A DNA stretch of 64,000 bases from Actinobacteria bacterium HGW-Actinobacteria-2 (GCA_002841335.1 PHEY01000001.1:496964-560963), one strand, 5' to 3'. Numbered from the stretch's first letter, positions 35,854 through 46,317 are shown. Translations and numbers: made by a program. The notes: generated from the letters alone by a model not told the origin.

Positions 35854-36426
35854 TCAGAGCGACGGCGGAACGCCCACCACCGACTCGTCGCTGAGATCCT
35901 CGGGCGCGGCGAACCGCCGTCCGGGGACGATGGTGATCACCTTGGTACCGGTCAGCCAGTCGTACAGCGTGTGCCCGTTGCGGACGAACAACGAGGTCAG
36001 GTAGGCGACGGGGACGCCGACCGCGAAGAGGACGCCGATCCCAGCTTCGGGACCGGGTGCGGTGATCAGTGCCAAGATCGCGAACTGCGCCAACGCCCAC
36101 GGCAGGCCCAGCTTGAGCAGGCTGCGCGCCAGACAGCGCCACCATTCCACCCGGTCACCGGAGGGATCACGACGCAGTCGAAGCCCCACCCGATGTTTGC
36201 CGGGAGTGGCTTGGTACCGTCCGGCCTCCAGCACGGTCAAGGTGACGGTGACCGGCAGGACGACCAGCAGCATCGAAAACAAGCTGTAGCCGAAGGGGCC
36301 CAACCGCAGCGGGTTACCGGTGAATGCCAGGATCGCCAGCACTCCCCACACCAGCACCGCCCAACCCAGCATCAGCCCGATGTCGACCAGGGCGGCCAGG
36401 ACGCGTTGCCGCGGGTTCGCAGTCAC
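35854..36426 (-). CDS. RDD-family membrane protein
   Basis: A 190-residue membrane protein with the RDD-domain pattern: RQRVLAALVDIGLMLGWAVL (the first Arg-Asp pair), three to four helices, and a central TPGKHRVGLRLRRD motif, followed by NGHTLYDWLTGTKVI near the C terminus. Function is unknown for most members. The GTG at 36426 begins the homologous region; the longer frame upstream lacks a ribosome binding site. Same strand as the ATP-grasp cassette, with a 48-bp gap. Confidence 0.85.
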   Translation of the reverse strand: MTANPRQRVLAALVDIGLMLGWAVLVWGVLAILAFTGNPLRLGPFGYSLFSMLLVVLPVTVTLTVLEAGRYQATPGKHRVGLRLRRDPSGDRVEWWRCLARSLLKLGLPWALAQFAILALITAPGPEAGIGVLFAVGVPVAYLTSLFVRNGHTLYDWLTGTKVITIVPGRRFAAPEDLSDESVVGVPPSL

Positions 36427-36545
36427 GCCCGCAAGGGTACTTCTCCCACGCCCCGGTGGGCAGTGCCTGACGGTGATCGATCCTGGCTGCGGGCACTTCA
36501 ACCCCCTACTGGGTTGGCTGGCGGCCGGTGACTTAGGCTGACGGA

Positions 36546-37661
36546 ATGTCGACCTTCCACCTCGTCGAAGCGAATGCCGATCAAGAGAAAGCGATCGGCT
36601 GGGTTCACCGATTCAGTCAACTGATTTCGATCGAGATTCATGGTGAGGATCAGGCCGGTTCCTTGGAGAGCACCCGACTGGCGTCCACCGACGCCAGCAC
36701 CCGACTCAACGGCATCGTCCTCGCTCTCCCCGGACCTGCCCCGGCGGGGGGTCCGGTGGGTCGCTTCGGCCTTCCCCACGCTCCCGAGGACCTCGACGAC
36801 GTGTGGGGCGTGACGACCTTCCAGCTCCCCCTCAAAGACAATCTGCACTTGATCGACAACGCCTTCGTCCAGGTACGGGCCGACCGGCGGCGACTCGGTG
36901 TCGGCACCGCGATGGTGTCGCACCTGCGACGAGCCGCCGAACTGCACGGACGCAACACGGTGGTGATGTGGAGCGATCACCGTCCCGGCGCCGAGGTGTC
37001 CGACTGGGTGGACGCCCCGCAGGGCACCGGGCGAGTACCCCGTGATCCAGCGACCCGCTTCGCCCTGAGTCAAGGATTCCAGCTGGCGCAGGTCGAACGG
37101 CAGTCCCGCCTGTTCCTGCCGGTGGATCTGGAACTGTTGGCCGCGCTCAGCGCCGAGGCCCGAGCCGCCGCGGAGCCTGGCTATCGACTGGTGTCGTGGT
37201 CGGGCCCCACCCCCACCGAGTATCTCGACGCCGTCGCCGCCGCCAACCACGCCATCTCCGCTGACGCGCCCAACGGCGAGATCGACTGGGAGCCCGAGCA
37301 GTGGGACGCCGCCCGGGTACAGGAAGCCGATGAGCGGCTGGCGCGCTCGGGCACCGCATTTCACACCCTGGCGCTCAGCGACTCCGGTGAGCCGGCAGGC
37401 CTGACCACGATCTTCGTCGAGCGCGGAGAGCCGAATCACGGATACCAGTTCAACACCGTGGTTCTCGGCCGCCACCGGGGCCATCGCCTCGGCCTGTGGC
37501 TGAAGACCACCAACCTGGCGGCCGTCGTTGCCGCCCACCCCGAGCTGCCCCACCTCGACACTTGGAATGCCGACGAGAACGGCTACATGCTCGCGATCAA
37601 CGTCGCGATGGGCTTCCGGGTGTGGTCGATCGGAGGCGGCTGGCAGCGCGTCCTCGCCTAG
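36546..37661 (+). CDS. GNAT-family N-acetyltransferase
   Basis: A 371-residue protein with a tandem GNAT arrangement. The first domain carries the acetyl-CoA loop ADRRRLGVGTAMVSHLRRAAE (about 115-135); the second has GEPNHGYQFNTVVLGRHRGHRLGLWLKTTNL (about 295-325). The second loop matches the R/QxxGxG/A pattern, so both halves may bind acetyl-CoA. Layout resembles mycothiol synthase-like double GNATs, but substrate is unknown. Its stop overlaps the stop of the convergent PanE-like gene through a shared CTAG. Confidence 0.85.
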   Translation: MSTFHLVEANADQEKAIGWVHRFSQLISIEIHGEDQAGSLESTRLASTDASTRLNGIVLALPGPAPAGGPVGRFGLPHAPEDLDDVWGVTTFQLPLKDNLHLIDNAFVQVRADRRRLGVGTAMVSHLRRAAELHGRNTVVMWSDHRPGAEVSDWVDAPQGTGRVPRDPATRFALSQGFQLAQVERQSRLFLPVDLELLAALSAEARAAAEPGYRLVSWSGPTPTEYLDAVAAANHAISADAPNGEIDWEPEQWDAARVQEADERLARSGTAFHTLALSDSGEPAGLTTIFVERGEPNHGYQFNTVVLGRHRGHRLGLWLKTTNLAAVVAAHPELPHLDTWNADENGYMLAINVAMGFRVWSIGGGWQRVLA

Positions 37662-38575
37662 CCGAAGCGACGCGGTGGCAACGCTGTGCCGGCCCTCAGC
37701 AACTGAACCAGCAGGTCGTTCACCGGAGTCGGCACGCCATGACGGCGGCCCCACTGCGAGACCCGACCGCCGAAGATGTCCACTTCCGTGGGACGACCCG
37801 CCAACGCGTCCTGCGCCATCGAGGTGTAGTTGTCCGGTCCAAGGCCGGCCAGCACCTCCAGCCAGGCGTCCAGGTCCCGCTCGTCCAGGGCCACCCCTTG
37901 GGCGTTTGCGACCGCGATCACCTCGCGCTGGGCGGCGATCATCGCCTCCCGTGCTGGCGAGCCGACGACCTGAAAGGCCGAATACGGGGCTCCGAGGACG
38001 GCGGAGACCTGGTTGATGCCCACGTTGATCAGGAACTTCCACCACAGCTGATGGCGCATGTCCGCGGGAATTACATAGTCGATCCCGGCGGTCTGCAGGA
38101 TCTCCGCCACCCGCCGCACGGACGGGCCGGGCTCGCCGAGGTTGGTCGGCTCGCCGAACACCACGCGACCCAGCGAGGTGTAGCTGACTTCTCTCCCGTG
38201 GCGGACGGCATCGATCCCCACGGTCAACGCCAGCAGCACCGTGGCCTGCGGAAGGGCCGCAGCGATCACCGCTTCGCTGTCGACGCCGTTGAGCAAACTC
38301 AGAATCACCGTGTCCGGCCCGACCCGAGGCCGCAGCAGGTCGATGGCCTGGTCGAGGGCCGGGCTCTTCACCGCCACGATAGCCAGATCAGCAGGTTCGT
38401 CGACCCCACCGGTGATCGGGAAGTCGTAGGCGACTCCGTTCACCAGAGTGGCCGTGCCGCGATACCGCTCAGCTCGCTGTTGGTCGACGACGACACGGAC
38501 GTCCAGACCCGCCGCCAGCATCCGGCTGCCATAGCCGGCACCCACGGCGCCGAGGCCGACCAGATCGACCCGCAT
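37658..38575 (-). CDS. Ketopantoate reductase-like protein (PanE/ApbA family)
   Basis: A 305-residue NADPH-dependent 2-dehydropantoate 2-reductase family protein, possibly making pantoate for CoA. It has the Rossmann loop VDLVGLGAVGAGYGSRML, LAIVAVKSPALDQAI, LLNGVDSE, and the catalytic Lys/Asn motif LWWKFLINVGINQVSAVLGAPY. Family members vary in substrate, so panE is not certain. It begins one base after the map stop and looks like the last gene of a secY-adk-map unit, where infA usually lies. Confidence 0.85.
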   Translation of the reverse strand: MRVDLVGLGAVGAGYGSRMLAAGLDVRVVVDQQRAERYRGTATLVNGVAYDFPITGGVDEPADLAIVAVKSPALDQAIDLLRPRVGPDTVILSLLNGVDSEAVIAAALPQATVLLALTVGIDAVRHGREVSYTSLGRVVFGEPTNLGEPGPSVRRVAEILQTAGIDYVIPADMRHQLWWKFLINVGINQVSAVLGAPYSAFQVVGSPAREAMIAAQREVIAVANAQGVALDERDLDAWLEVLAGLGPDNYTSMAQDALAGRPTEVDIFGGRVSQWGRRHGVPTPVNDLLVQLLRAGTALPPRRFG

Positions 38576-38576
38576 G

Positions 38577-39419
38577 TCAGTCGCTCAGCGGCGCGAAGGC
38601 GGCGCCGCGCGCCTTCAACTCGGCCTCACCGCCGTCTTCTGCGGTCAGCACCCACAAGCCTGCCGGCAGCACCGCAACGGTGTGTTCCCAGTGGGCGGCC
38701 GCCGAGCCGTCCCGGCTGACCACGGTCCATTCGTCGTCAAGATTGGCGGTAGCCGCCGAGCCGAGAGTGACCATTGGCTCCACCGCGAGGCACACCCCTT
38801 TGATGATCAACTCGCCCCGTCCGGCGCGCCCCACGTTCGGGACGTCCGGGGGTTCGTGCATGGCCCGACCGATGCCGTGGCCGGTGTATTCGGCGACCAC
38901 GCCATAGCCGGCGCGGCGGGCGCGCAGCGAGCCTTCGACGGCGGCGGAGATATCGCCGATCCGTCCACCCACGCGGGCCGCTGCGACTCCGTCCCACATC
39001 GCTGTCCGGGTGGCCTCGCTCAACGCGGCGCGTTCGGGCGCGAGCTCGCCGATGCCGAAGGTGATCGCCGAGTCGCCGTGCCAGCCGGCCACCGAGGCGC
39101 CGAAGTCGATGCTGACCAGGTCCCCGTTCACCAGGGTGCGGTCACCAGGAATGCCGTGGACGATCTCGTCATTGACCGAGATGCAGGTCACCGCGGGAAA
39201 GGGCGGCATCCCAAAGGAACTGCCATAGCCGAGGAAGGACGACACTGCACCGGCGGCAGCGATGCGCTCGCGGGCCAACTGGTCGAGTTCGCCGGTAGTG
39301 ATGCCGGGTCCGGCCGCTTCCCGCAGGGTCTTCAGGACGTCAGCGACCACCAGCCCGGCAGCCCGCATCGCCTTGATCTGCTCCGGCGACTTGACTTCGA
39401 TCGATCGTGCCCGCCGCAC
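38577..39419 (-). CDS. map: Methionine aminopeptidase, type I
   Basis: Removes the initiator methionine from nascent proteins; dinuclear metalloenzyme. The 280 residues carry the metal ligands in SIDFGASVAGWHGDSAITF (two Asp), GHGIGRAMHEPPDVPN (His), AVEPMVTLG (Glu) and WEHTVAVL (Glu). GTG start at 39419, two bases after the adk stop. No N-terminal SH3-binding or zinc extension, so it is the short MetAP1a form. secY-adk-map order is canonical. Confidence 0.95.
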   Translation of the reverse strand: MRRARSIEVKSPEQIKAMRAAGLVVADVLKTLREAAGPGITTGELDQLARERIAAAGAVSSFLGYGSSFGMPPFPAVTCISVNDEIVHGIPGDRTLVNGDLVSIDFGASVAGWHGDSAITFGIGELAPERAALSEATRTAMWDGVAAARVGGRIGDISAAVEGSLRARRAGYGVVAEYTGHGIGRAMHEPPDVPNVGRAGRGELIIKGVCLAVEPMVTLGSAATANLDDEWTVVSRDGSAAAHWEHTVAVLPAGLWVLTAEDGGEAELKARGAAFAPLSD

Positions 39420-39421
39420 GG

Positions 39422-39994
39422 CTAGCTCAGCTTCACCGACAGCGCATGGGTGATGCGTTCGCTCACCTCATCGATGCTGCCGATACCGTCCACTTCCACC
39501 AACAAGCCGCGCTCGGCATAGGTGGCCAGCAGTGGGTCGGTGGCGTCGTGGTAGACCGCCATGCGGTGGCGAATGGTCTCGGCGTTGTCGTCGGCGCGGC
39601 CTTCGATCTCTGCACGCTTCAACAGCCGCGAGACCAACAGGTCTGTCTCTGCGGTCAACGAGATGACCGCGTCGAGGTGCTCCCCCGATGCCTGCATGGT
39701 GGCGTCCAGCGCCTCCACTTGGCCGGCGGTTCGGGGGTAGCCGTCGAGCAGCCAGCCCTGCGCCGCATCGTCGAGTCGGAGCCGTTCGGCCACGATGGCG
39801 TTGGTGATCTCGTCGGGCACGTAGCCGCCGGAGGACATGATCGCCGACACCTGCTGACCGAGCGGGGTCTGGTTCTTCACGTGATAGCGGAAGATCTCAC
39901 CGGTGGAGATCGCCGGAATGCCGAAATGGGCCGCGACGCCGCAGGCTTGGGTGCCTTTGCCAACGCCGGGTGGACCCATGATCAGCAGTCTCAC
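39422..39994 (-). CDS. adk: Adenylate kinase
   Basis: Interconverts ATP, ADP and AMP. The 190-residue protein has the P-loop [12 protein letters not shown], the AMP-binding region with [25 protein letters not shown] and a short LID domain ([19 protein letters not shown]) without zinc cysteines. That is the usual short-LID actinobacterial form. GTG at 39994 overlaps the secY stop (GTGA). Confidence 0.96.
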   Translation of the reverse strand: MRLLIMGPPGVGKGTQACGVAAHFGIPAISTGEIFRYHVKNQTPLGQQVSAIMSSGGYVPDEITNAIVAERLRLDDAAQGWLLDGYPRTAGQVEALDATMQASGEHLDAVISLTAETDLLVSRLLKRAEIEGRADDNAETIRHRMAVYHDATDPLLATYAERGLLVEVDGIGSIDEVSERITHALSVKLS

Positions 39995-41313
39995 CGCAGG
40001 AACCCCTCATAGTTGCGCTGCTGCAACTGGCTCTGGACCTGCTTGACCGTGTCCAGACCCACGCCCACGATGATCAGGATGGAGGTGCCACCGAAGGGGA
40101 AGTTGTTCTGGGTGCCGAAGATCACGAAGGCGATCGCCGGAATCAGCGAGACGATCCCCAGGTAGAGCGCACCGGGCGCGGTCAGCCGCGAGAGCACGAA
40201 GGCCAGGTAACGCTCGGTCGGTCCGCCGGCACGGATGCCGGGGATGAACCCGCCGTACTTCTTCATGTTGTCGCTCACTTCGACCGGGTCGAAGGTGATC
40301 GACACGTAGAAGTAGGCGAAGAAGATGATCAGCAGGAAGAAGACCACTTCGTAGACCCAGCTGCCGTTGGCCATGTAGGTCTGGATCCACAGCGACACCG
40401 GGTTGGGCGCATCGGCCGTGCCCGGCTGGAACTGCGCGTACAGCATGGGCAGGTAGAGGATCGAGGAGGCGAAGATCACCGGGATGACGCCGGCTTGGTT
40501 GACCTTGATCGGGATGTAGGTGGTCGACCCACCGATCAGCTTGCGGCCGACCATCCGTTTGGCGTACTGAACCGGGATCCGCCGTTGCGCTTGCTCCATG
40601 AAGACGACCGCGAGCATCACCAGCAGACCGACGGCGATCGTGGCGATGAAGATGAACCAGCCCTGCGCGCCCTCGCGGGTCGTCTTGATGGCCCACAGCG
40701 ACGCCGGGAACTGCGCGGCGATCTGAGTGAAGATCATCACCGACATGCCGTTGCCGATACCCCGGTCGGTGATCAACTCGCCCAGCCACATGATCACGCC
40801 GGTGCCGGCGGTCATGGTGAGAATCATCGTGATGATCGGGAAGATCCCCTTGTCGTAGACCAGGTCTTGGGAGCAGTTGGGGAACAGTTGCCCGGTGACA
40901 GCCAAGGTGACGAAAGCGGTTGAGTTCAGCACCGCCAGCACGATGGTGAGGTAGCGGGTGTACTGGGTGATCTTGGCGGTGCCGGAGGCACCCTCCTTCT
41001 TCAGCGCTTCCAACCGCGGAATGACCACGGTGAGCAACTGAAGGATGATGCTCGCGGTGATGTAGGGCATGATCCCCAGCGCAAAGATCGCCAGCTGCAG
41101 CAAAGCGCCACCGGAGAACAGCTGGATCATCGAGTACAGGCCGGCGGAATCGCTGGCAGCCGCGCCAGCGCGGCACTCATTGACCGCCACCATGTTGACG
41201 TTGGGGGTGGGGATCACCGAGCCGAGTCGGAAGACCGCCAGAATCATCAACGTGAACAGGATCTTCCTGCGCAGGTCGGGCGTGCGTAACGCGTTACCAA
41301 AAGCGGAGAGCAT
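39991..41313 (-). CDS. secY: Protein translocase subunit SecY
   Basis: Channel-forming subunit of the SecYEG translocon. The 440-residue protein has ten hydrophobic helices and typical motifs: [23 protein letters not shown] near the start, [34 protein letters not shown], and the C-terminal [27 protein letters not shown] stands about 12 bases before the ATG. A 216-bp gap with a strong hairpin separates it from rplO, so it may have separate transcription from the spc operon. Confidence 0.97.
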   Translation of the reverse strand: MLSAFGNALRTPDLRRKILFTLMILAVFRLGSVIPTPNVNMVAVNECRAGAAASDSAGLYSMIQLFSGGALLQLAIFALGIMPYITASIILQLLTVVIPRLEALKKEGASGTAKITQYTRYLTIVLAVLNSTAFVTLAVTGQLFPNCSQDLVYDKGIFPIITMILTMTAGTGVIMWLGELITDRGIGNGMSVMIFTQIAAQFPASLWAIKTTREGAQGWFIFIATIAVGLLVMLAVVFMEQAQRRIPVQYAKRMVGRKLIGGSTTYIPIKVNQAGVIPVIFASSILYLPMLYAQFQPGTADAPNPVSLWIQTYMANGSWVYEVVFFLLIIFFAYFYVSITFDPVEVSDNMKKYGGFIPGIRAGGPTERYLAFVLSRLTAPGALYLGIVSLIPAIAFVIFGTQNNFPFGGTSILIIVGVGLDTVKQVQSQLQQRNYEGFLR

Positions 41314-41467
41314 TGCCGAACCTAACTCCTCATCATGTGTCTACTCGGTGCCTGACCGGACGAACCGAGCCGCACCCGGGCAACCTCCGCAACTGTAGCA
41401 AGGTCGCCCGGTTTTCCCGACCTGAACGGCAAGGTCGACACCCGCCGTTCGAATGTGCCACAAGCGC

Positions 41468-41496
41468 TGAGGGCCAGCCGACATGGCTGGCCCTCA
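41468..41496. terminator. 12-bp perfect hairpin between rplO and secY
   Basis: TGAGGGCCAGCC (41468-41479) pairs perfectly with GGCTGGCCCTCA (41485-41496) over a five-base loop. It lies 34 bp past the rplO stop in a 216-bp gene-free gap. No T-run follows on the minus strand, so it may be an attenuator, an RNA processing site or a mRNA-stability element rather than a full terminator. Nothing else is recognisable in the gap. Confidence 0.6.
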
Positions 41497-41529
41497 ATCG
41501 ACTTGTGTGTCACCGGGAGAGTCCCGGCC

Positions 41530-41970
41530 TCAGAGCTCGATGGCGCTGCCGCCGGCAGCTTCGATCTTGCTCTTCGCGGTGGCGGAGAACGCGTGCGCGC
41601 TCACCGTGATCGCCACCGTGATCTCGCCATTGCCCAGTACCTTCACCGGCTGGCCGTCGCGAACCGCTCCGGCAGCCACCAGGTCGGCCGGGCCGACCTC
41701 GCCGCCACCGGGGAACAGCTCGGCCAAACGCGCCACGTTGACGATCTGGTACTCCACCCGGAACGGGTTGTTGAAACCACGCAGCTTGGGCAACCGCATG
41801 TGCAGCGGCATCTGCCCGCCCTCGAAATTCTCCGGGGTGTTCTTGCGTGCGCCGGTGCCCTTCGTGCCCCGGCCAGCGGTCTTGCCCTTGGAGCCTTCAC
41901 CGCGACCCACACGGGTCTTCGCGGTCTTGGCGCCCGGAGCCGGACGCAGGTGATGAACCTTCAGTGCCAT
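41530..41970 (-). CDS. rplO: 50S ribosomal protein L15
   Basis: Large-subunit protein that assembles late and contacts 23S rRNA. The 146-residue sequence opens [36 protein letters not shown], the glycine- and lysine-rich rRNA-binding arm typical of L15, and ends [16 protein letters not shown] at 41970 is the homologous start; it sits one base after the rpmD stop. Last ribosomal gene of the spc operon before secY. Confidence 0.96.
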   Translation of the reverse strand: MALKVHHLRPAPGAKTAKTRVGRGEGSKGKTAGRGTKGTGARKNTPENFEGGQMPLHMRLPKLRGFNNPFRVEYQIVNVARLAELFPGGGEVGPADLVAAGAVRDGQPVKVLGNGEITVAITVSAHAFSATAKSKIEAAGGSAIEL

Positions 41971-41971
41971 G

Positions 41972-42154
41972 TCACTCGACCTCCTCGACGGCGACCAGGT
42001 GCGGAATGGCATTGACCATGCCGCGAATTTCGGGCCGGTCCTCCTTCACCACCACGTCGCCAATGCGCTTCAAACCCAGCGAACGCAGGGTCTCACGCTG
42101 ATTCTGCTTGCCACCGATCCCCGAACGGACCTGGGTCACCTTCAGCCGTGCCAT
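41972..42154 (-). CDS. rpmD: 50S ribosomal protein L30
   Basis: Small 60-residue large-subunit protein. The sequence [35 protein letters not shown] matches the bacterial L30 fold at its usual length, ending in VAVEEVE. The ATG overlaps the rpsE stop by one base, indicating coupled translation. Confidence 0.95.
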   Translation of the reverse strand: MARLKVTQVRSGIGGKQNQRETLRSLGLKRIGDVVVKEDRPEIRGMVNAIPHLVAVEEVE

Positions 42155-42768
42155 CAGTGAGCCCCCTCCGCACGAGCGCGCAGGATCGCTGCGGGGGTGA
42201 CGTCCTCAACCGACAGCCCGCGGCGCTTGGCCACGGCTTCCGGCTCTTCCAGGCTCTGCAGCGCGGCCACCGTGGCATGCACCACGTTGATCGCGTTGTC
42301 CGAGCCCAGCGACTTCGCCAACACATCATGGACGCCGGCGCACTCGAGCACAGCGCGAGCCGAGCCACCAGCGATGACGCCGGTACCCGGCGAAGCCGGA
42401 CGCAGCATCACGACGCCTGCAGCCTTCTCGCCCTGAACCGGATGCGGGATGGTGCCCTGGATGCGCGGCACGCGGAAGAAGTGCTTCTTAGCCTCTTCCA
42501 CGCCCTTGGCGATCGCTGCGGGCACTTCCTTGGCCTTGCCGTAGCCGACGCCGACGGTACCGTCACCATCGCCCACCACAACCAGAGCGGTGAAGCTGAA
42601 GCGCCGACCACCCTGAACGACCTTGGCCACCCGGTTGATCGCGACTACGCGCTCCAGATAGTTGCTCTTTTCCTTCTCAGCAGCCACGTCCCGGCCACGA
42701 CGGTCTTCGCGGCCGCGACGCTGCTCACCGCCCGCGGCATTACCGCCGCGGCGCTGGGTTCCATTCAT
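42154..42768 (-). CDS. rpsE: 30S ribosomal protein S5
   Basis: Small-subunit protein important for decoding accuracy and mRNA unwinding. The 204-residue product has a basic, Gly-rich N-terminal extension (to about 35), then [31 protein letters not shown] with the GG loop, and the C-terminal [28 protein letters not shown]-terminal extension and length are normal for actinobacteria. Confidence 0.97.
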   Translation of the reverse strand: MNGTQRRGGNAAGGEQRRGREDRRGRDVAAEKEKSNYLERVVAINRVAKVVQGGRRFSFTALVVVGDGDGTVGVGYGKAKEVPAAIAKGVEEAKKHFFRVPRIQGTIPHPVQGEKAAGVVMLRPASPGTGVIAGGSARAVLECAGVHDVLAKSLGSDNAINVVHATVAALQSLEEPEAVAKRRGLSVEDVTPAAILRARAEGAH

Positions 42769-42791
42769 CGCTTGATTACCTTTCCGATCCG

Positions 42792-43169
42792 TCAGAATCC
42801 GAGACCGGCCTCGCGAGCGCTGTCAGCCAGCGCCGCGATCCGTCCGTGGTACTTGTTGCCTGCACGGTCGAAGACCACATCCTCGACTCCGGCCTTCTTG
42901 GCGCGCTCAGCGACCAACTTGCCCACCTGGACAGCCTTGGCCGACTTGTCGCCGGACTCCTTGCGGAGCTCCAACGACGAAGCCGAAGCCAGGGTGACCC
43001 CAGCGGCGTCGTCGATCACCTGAGCACTGATGTGCCGGCTGGAGCGGAACACCACCAGGCGCGGACGCTCGGAGGTCCCGGCAATCTTCTTGCGGCCCCG
43101 GGCCTGTCGACGCAGCCGCGCCGCGGCCTTGTCGGCCATGCCCTTGTTGTCGGACAGCGAGATAGCCAT
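42792..43169 (-). CDS. rplR: 50S ribosomal protein L18
   Basis: Binds 5S rRNA and links it to the large subunit. The 125 residues include the basic lead [39 protein letters not shown] and the C-terminal [25 protein letters not shown] signature. The start is the ATG at 43169, which overlaps the rplF stop; a GTG one codon earlier is possible. Confidence 0.96.
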   Translation of the reverse strand: MAISLSDNKGMADKAAARLRRQARGRKKIAGTSERPRLVVFRSSRHISAQVIDDAAGVTLASASSLELRKESGDKSAKAVQVGKLVAERAKKAGVEDVVFDRAGNKYHGRIAALADSAREAGLGF

Positions 43170-43711
43170 CACTTACCAGCCTTTCCAACCTTGCGGCGAA
43201 CCCGTTCGCCGGCGTAGCGCACGCCCTTGCCCTTGTACGGCTCGGGCTTGCGGATCTTGCGGATGTTCGCAGCCACTTCGCCGACGGCCTGCTTGTCGAT
43301 GCCGTACACGGTGAACTTCGTGTTGGTTTCGACAGAGAAGGAGATCCCTTCCGGCGCCTTGACGATCACCGGGTGCGAGAAGCCGAGGGCGAACTCCAAC
43401 TCCTGCGGGCTCTTCAGCGTGACGCGGTAACCCACGCCGACGATTTCGAGCTTCTTCTCATAGCCAGCGGTGACACCGGTGACCATGTTGGCCACCAAGG
43501 TGCGAGTGAGGCCGTGCAACGACCGGCTCTGGCGCTCATCGTTGGGACGAGTCACCTGCAGTTCGCCGGACTCGCTGCGCTCCACCTTGATCGGCTCGGC
43601 GACAACGTGCTCCAGGCTCCCCTTGGGGCCCTTCACCGAAACCTTCTGACCGTCCAGGACCACGTCGACCCCAGCGGGGACGGTGATCGGGAGTCTGCCA
43701 ATTCGAGACAT
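43169..43711 (-). CDS. rplF: 50S ribosomal protein L6
   Basis: Large-subunit protein near the sarcin-ricin loop. The 180 residues show [26 protein letters not shown], the second repeat [57 protein letters not shown], typical of L6. Normal length; 18-bp gap to rpsH. Confidence 0.97.
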   Translation of the reverse strand: MSRIGRLPITVPAGVDVVLDGQKVSVKGPKGSLEHVVAEPIKVERSESGELQVTRPNDERQSRSLHGLTRTLVANMVTGVTAGYEKKLEIVGVGYRVTLKSPQELEFALGFSHPVIVKAPEGISFSVETNTKFTVYGIDKQAVGEVAANIRKIRKPEPYKGKGVRYAGERVRRKVGKAGK

Positions 43712-43729
43712 CTGTTCAGCTCCTTCCGG

Positions 43730-44137
43730 TCACCAGACGTAAGCGAGGACTTCGCCGCCAACGCTGCGGGCCTTCGCGTCCTTGTCGGTCAGCAGGCCCT
43801 GGGAAGTCGAGATGATCGCGACTCCCAGGCCACCGAGGACCTTCGGCAGCGCCGTCGACTTGGCGTACACGCGCAGGCCGGGCTTGGAGATACGGCGGAC
43901 ACCGGCGATCGAACGCTCCCGGTTCTGTCCGTACTTCAAAGTGAGCTTCAGGGTCTTGCCGACTTCGCCGGCCGCCGGTTCGAGCACCTCAAAGCCGGCG
44001 ATGTAGCCCTGCGCCTTGAGGATCTCGGCGATTCCCACCTTGATCTTGCTATGCGGCATGGACGTGGTCTCGTGGTACGCCTGATTGGCGTTCCGCAGCC
44101 GCGTCAGCATGTCCGCGATCGGATCGGTCATGGTCAT
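43730..44137 (-). CDS. rpsH: 30S ribosomal protein S8
   Basis: Primary 16S rRNA-binding protein and, in E. coli, the translational repressor of the spc operon. The 135 residues open [22 protein letters not shown] and end [17 protein letters not shown], with the RNA-binding [10 protein letters not shown] motif. ATG at 44137 (or two codons later) is the homologous start; the longer frame upstream is not supported. Confidence 0.96.
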   Translation of the reverse strand: MTMTDPIADMLTRLRNANQAYHETTSMPHSKIKVGIAEILKAQGYIAGFEVLEPAAGEVGKTLKLTLKYGQNRERSIAGVRRISKPGLRVYAKSTALPKVLGGLGVAIISTSQGLLTDKDAKARSVGGEVLAYVW

Positions 44138-44219
44138 GGCAGTTGATGACTCTTTCTCGCCACGGTTTCCGTGCAATCACGGACCTTCAGCGGGTTGTGG
44201 TTGAACCTGATGTCGTTAC

Positions 44220-44405
44220 TCACCAGGAGGACTTGATGACACCGGGCAGTTCGCCGGCGTGAGCGAGGTCGCGCACGCAGATCCGGCACAGGCCGAACTT
44301 GCGGTACACGGACTTCGGACGACCGCACTTGCTGCAGCGGGTGTAGGCACGGACGGCGAACTTCGGCTTGCGAGCCTGCTTCACCTTCAAAGCGGTTTTG
44401 GCCAT
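44220..44405 (-). CDS. rpsZ: 30S ribosomal protein S14, zinc-binding type
   Basis: A 61-residue S14 of the zinc (C+) type: [26 protein letters not shown] supplies the four cysteine ligands. It assembles into the 30S head. Many actinobacteria also keep a longer zinc-free S14 for zinc limitation, not seen here. The 82-bp gap to rpsH is longer than others in the operon. Confidence 0.96.
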   Translation of the reverse strand: MAKTALKVKQARKPKFAVRAYTRCSKCGRPKSVYRKFGLCRICVRDLAHAGELPGVIKSSW

Positions 44406-44413
44406 GGGTCAGC

Positions 44414-45043
44414 TCACTTCTTCTTCTTGCCCTGGAAAGCAGGGCCCTTCTTCTTGGCGACCTTGGCCACTTCGTCGGCCGGTGCCTTGAACGGGAAGCC
44501 CAGCGCCTTCAGCAGCGCGCGGCCCTCATCGTCATTCGTCGCGGTGGTCACGAACGTGATGTCCATGCCCCGCAGCTTGTCGATCCGGTCCTGGTCGATC
44601 TCGTGGAACATCACCTGTTCGGTCAGACCGAAGGTGTAGTTGCCCTGACCGTCGAACTGGCGACCGCTGAGGCCGCGGAAGTCGCGGATACGCGGCAGTG
44701 CCAGGGTGAGCAGCCGATCGGCGAACTCCCACATCCGATCGCCACGCAGCGTGACGTGCGCGCCGATCGGCATGCCCTCACGCAGCTTGAACTGAGCGAT
44801 CGACTTGCGGGCCTTGGTGACCACCGGCTTCTGGCCGGTGATCGCAGTCAGGTCACGCACGGCGGCGTCGATGACCTTGGAGTCACGCGCAGCCTCGCCG
44901 ACGCCCATGTTCACCACGATCTTGGTCAGACCGGGGATCTGCATGACGTTGTCGTAGGAAAACTCCTCAGCCAGAGCCGGGGCGATCTCGGAGCGGTACT
45001 TCTCCTTGAGCCTCGGCAACGTCTTGGTCGCAGTGGCGGCCAT
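44414..45043 (-). CDS. rplE: 50S ribosomal protein L5
   Basis: 5S rRNA-binding protein contacting P-site tRNA. The 209 residues contain [59 protein letters not shown], and [25 protein letters not shown], followed by a Lys-rich tail [12 protein letters not shown] that exceeds most L5 proteins by about 20 residues. Confidence 0.97.
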   Translation of the reverse strand: MAATATKTLPRLKEKYRSEIAPALAEEFSYDNVMQIPGLTKIVVNMGVGEAARDSKVIDAAVRDLTAITGQKPVVTKARKSIAQFKLREGMPIGAHVTLRGDRMWEFADRLLTLALPRIRDFRGLSGRQFDGQGNYTFGLTEQVMFHEIDQDRIDKLRGMDITFVTTATNDDEGRALLKALGFPFKAPADEVAKVAKKKGPAFQGKKKK

Positions 45044-45420
45044 CAGATCTCCTTCCCGGTCTTGCGGGCGACCCGGACGCTGCGCTCGGTGGTGTACTCC
45101 GAGCCGTCGGGACGACGCTTGGTGACCGTCTCGCGCTGGTAACCCACGCGGGTCACAACTTCCTTGCCAGAGACCTTGACCACCAGCTGCACGTTGGAGG
45201 CATCGATCGGCGCCTCCACCGTGACGATCCCGGCGGCGTTGTTCTGCCGGGTCTGGGTGTTCGGGGTCTCCCGCTTGTGCTTCTTGACCAGGTTCACGCC
45301 CTGGACAACCACCCGGCCGGCCTTCGGGTCGACAGCGATGATCTCGCCGATCCGACCCTTGTCCTTGCCGGCGATGACCTTGACGCGGTCACCCTTCTTC
45401 ACATGCATCGAGTTAGCCAT
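45043..45420 (-). CDS. rplX: 50S ribosomal protein L24
   Basis: Assembly-initiator protein of the large subunit. The 125 residues start with a KOW motif ([25 protein letters not shown]), then [28 protein letters not shown]. One-base overlap with rplE. Normal for actinobacteria. Confidence 0.96.
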   Translation of the reverse strand: MANSMHVKKGDRVKVIAGKDKGRIGEIIAVDPKAGRVVVQGVNLVKKHKRETPNTQTRQNNAAGIVTVEAPIDASNVQLVVKVSGKEVVTRVGYQRETVTKRRPDGSEYTTERSVRVARKTGKEI

Positions 45421-45423
45421 GGC

Positions 45424-45792
45424 TCACAGCACCTCCGGGGCAAGCGAGATGATGCGCATGTACTTCTTCTCGCGCAGCTCGCGGCCGACCGGACCGAAGA
45501 TGCGGGTGCCGCGGGGCTCCCCGTCGTTCTTCAGGATCACGGCGGCGTTCTCATCGAACTTGATGTAGGAACCGTCGGGACGACGGGTTTCCTTCACCGT
45601 GCGGACGATGACGGCCTTGACCACCTCGCCCTTCTTCACGTTGCCGCCGGGGATGGCGTCCTTGACCGTGGCCACGATTCTGTCACCGAGGCCGGCGTAG
45701 CGACGCTTGGAGCCACCGAGCACACGGATGCAAAGGAGTTCCTTCGCACCGGTGTTGTCGGCGACCTTCAGTCGCGATTCCTGCTGGATCAT
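45424..45792 (-). CDS. rplN: 50S ribosomal protein L14
   Basis: Large-subunit protein at the intersubunit bridge B8. The 122-residue sequence opens [37 protein letters not shown] and ends [20 protein letters not shown]-like ([18 protein letters not shown]), the standard length and sequence. First gene after rpsQ in the spc part. Confidence 0.97.
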   Translation of the reverse strand: MIQQESRLKVADNTGAKELLCIRVLGGSKRRYAGLGDRIVATVKDAIPGGNVKKGEVVKAVIVRTVKETRRPDGSYIKFDENAAVILKNDGEPRGTRIFGPVGRELREKKYMRIISLAPEVL

Positions 45793-45808
45793 CTGTCAAA
45801 TCTCCTGA

Positions 45809-46090
45809 TCACTTGGCCTTTTCGAGGATCTCGATCACGCGCCAGCGCTTGGTAGCGCTCAGCGGACGGGTCTCCATCACTCGCACACGGTCACCGACAC
45901 CGGCCGCGTTGTCCTCGTCGTGCGCCTTCAGGCGCACCGAGGAGGTCATGACCTTGCCGTACAACGGGTGCTTGACCCGCTGCTCGACAGCGACCACCAC
46001 GGTCTTGTCCATCTTGTCCGACACCACGACGCCCTCACGGACCTTGCGGGCGCCCTCGCGGACTTCAGTCTTCTCGCTCATCTGACTCAC
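45809..46090 (-). CDS. rpsQ: 30S ribosomal protein S17
   Basis: Primary 16S rRNA-binding OB-fold protein. The 93 residues include [45 protein letters not shown] and [27 protein letters not shown] at 46090 overlaps the rpmC stop (GTGA) and has GAGGACA just before it; an ATG three codons in is the alternative. Confidence 0.96.
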   Translation of the reverse strand: MSQMSEKTEVREGARKVREGVVVSDKMDKTVVVAVEQRVKHPLYGKVMTSSVRLKAHDEDNAAGVGDRVRVMETRPLSATKRWRVIEILEKAK

Positions 46091-46317
46091 TTGTCCTCAT
46101 CAGGTTCGGGCACGATCCCGAGGTTGCGCTCTTGCAGCACGGTGTAGATCCGCGCGATGTCCTTGCGGGCCTCGCGCAGCCGGCCGTGGGATTCGAGCTG
46201 GCCGGTGGCCGCGGCGAACCGCAACCCGAACAGCTCTTCCTTCAGCTCGGTGACCTTCGCATTGAGCTCGGCCCGGCTGAGGCCACGCAGGTCAGCAGCG
46301 GTAGCAGTCTTGGCCAT
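46087..46317 (-). CDS. rpmC: 50S ribosomal protein L29
   Basis: Helical-hairpin protein at the exit tunnel, docking site for trigger factor and SRP. The 76 residues read [55 protein letters not shown] with an acidic tail EPDEDK. Overlaps rplP by one base. Confidence 0.96.
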   Translation of the reverse strand: MAKTATAADLRGLSRAELNAKVTELKEELFGLRFAAATGQLESHGRLREARKDIARIYTVLQERNLGIVPEPDEDK

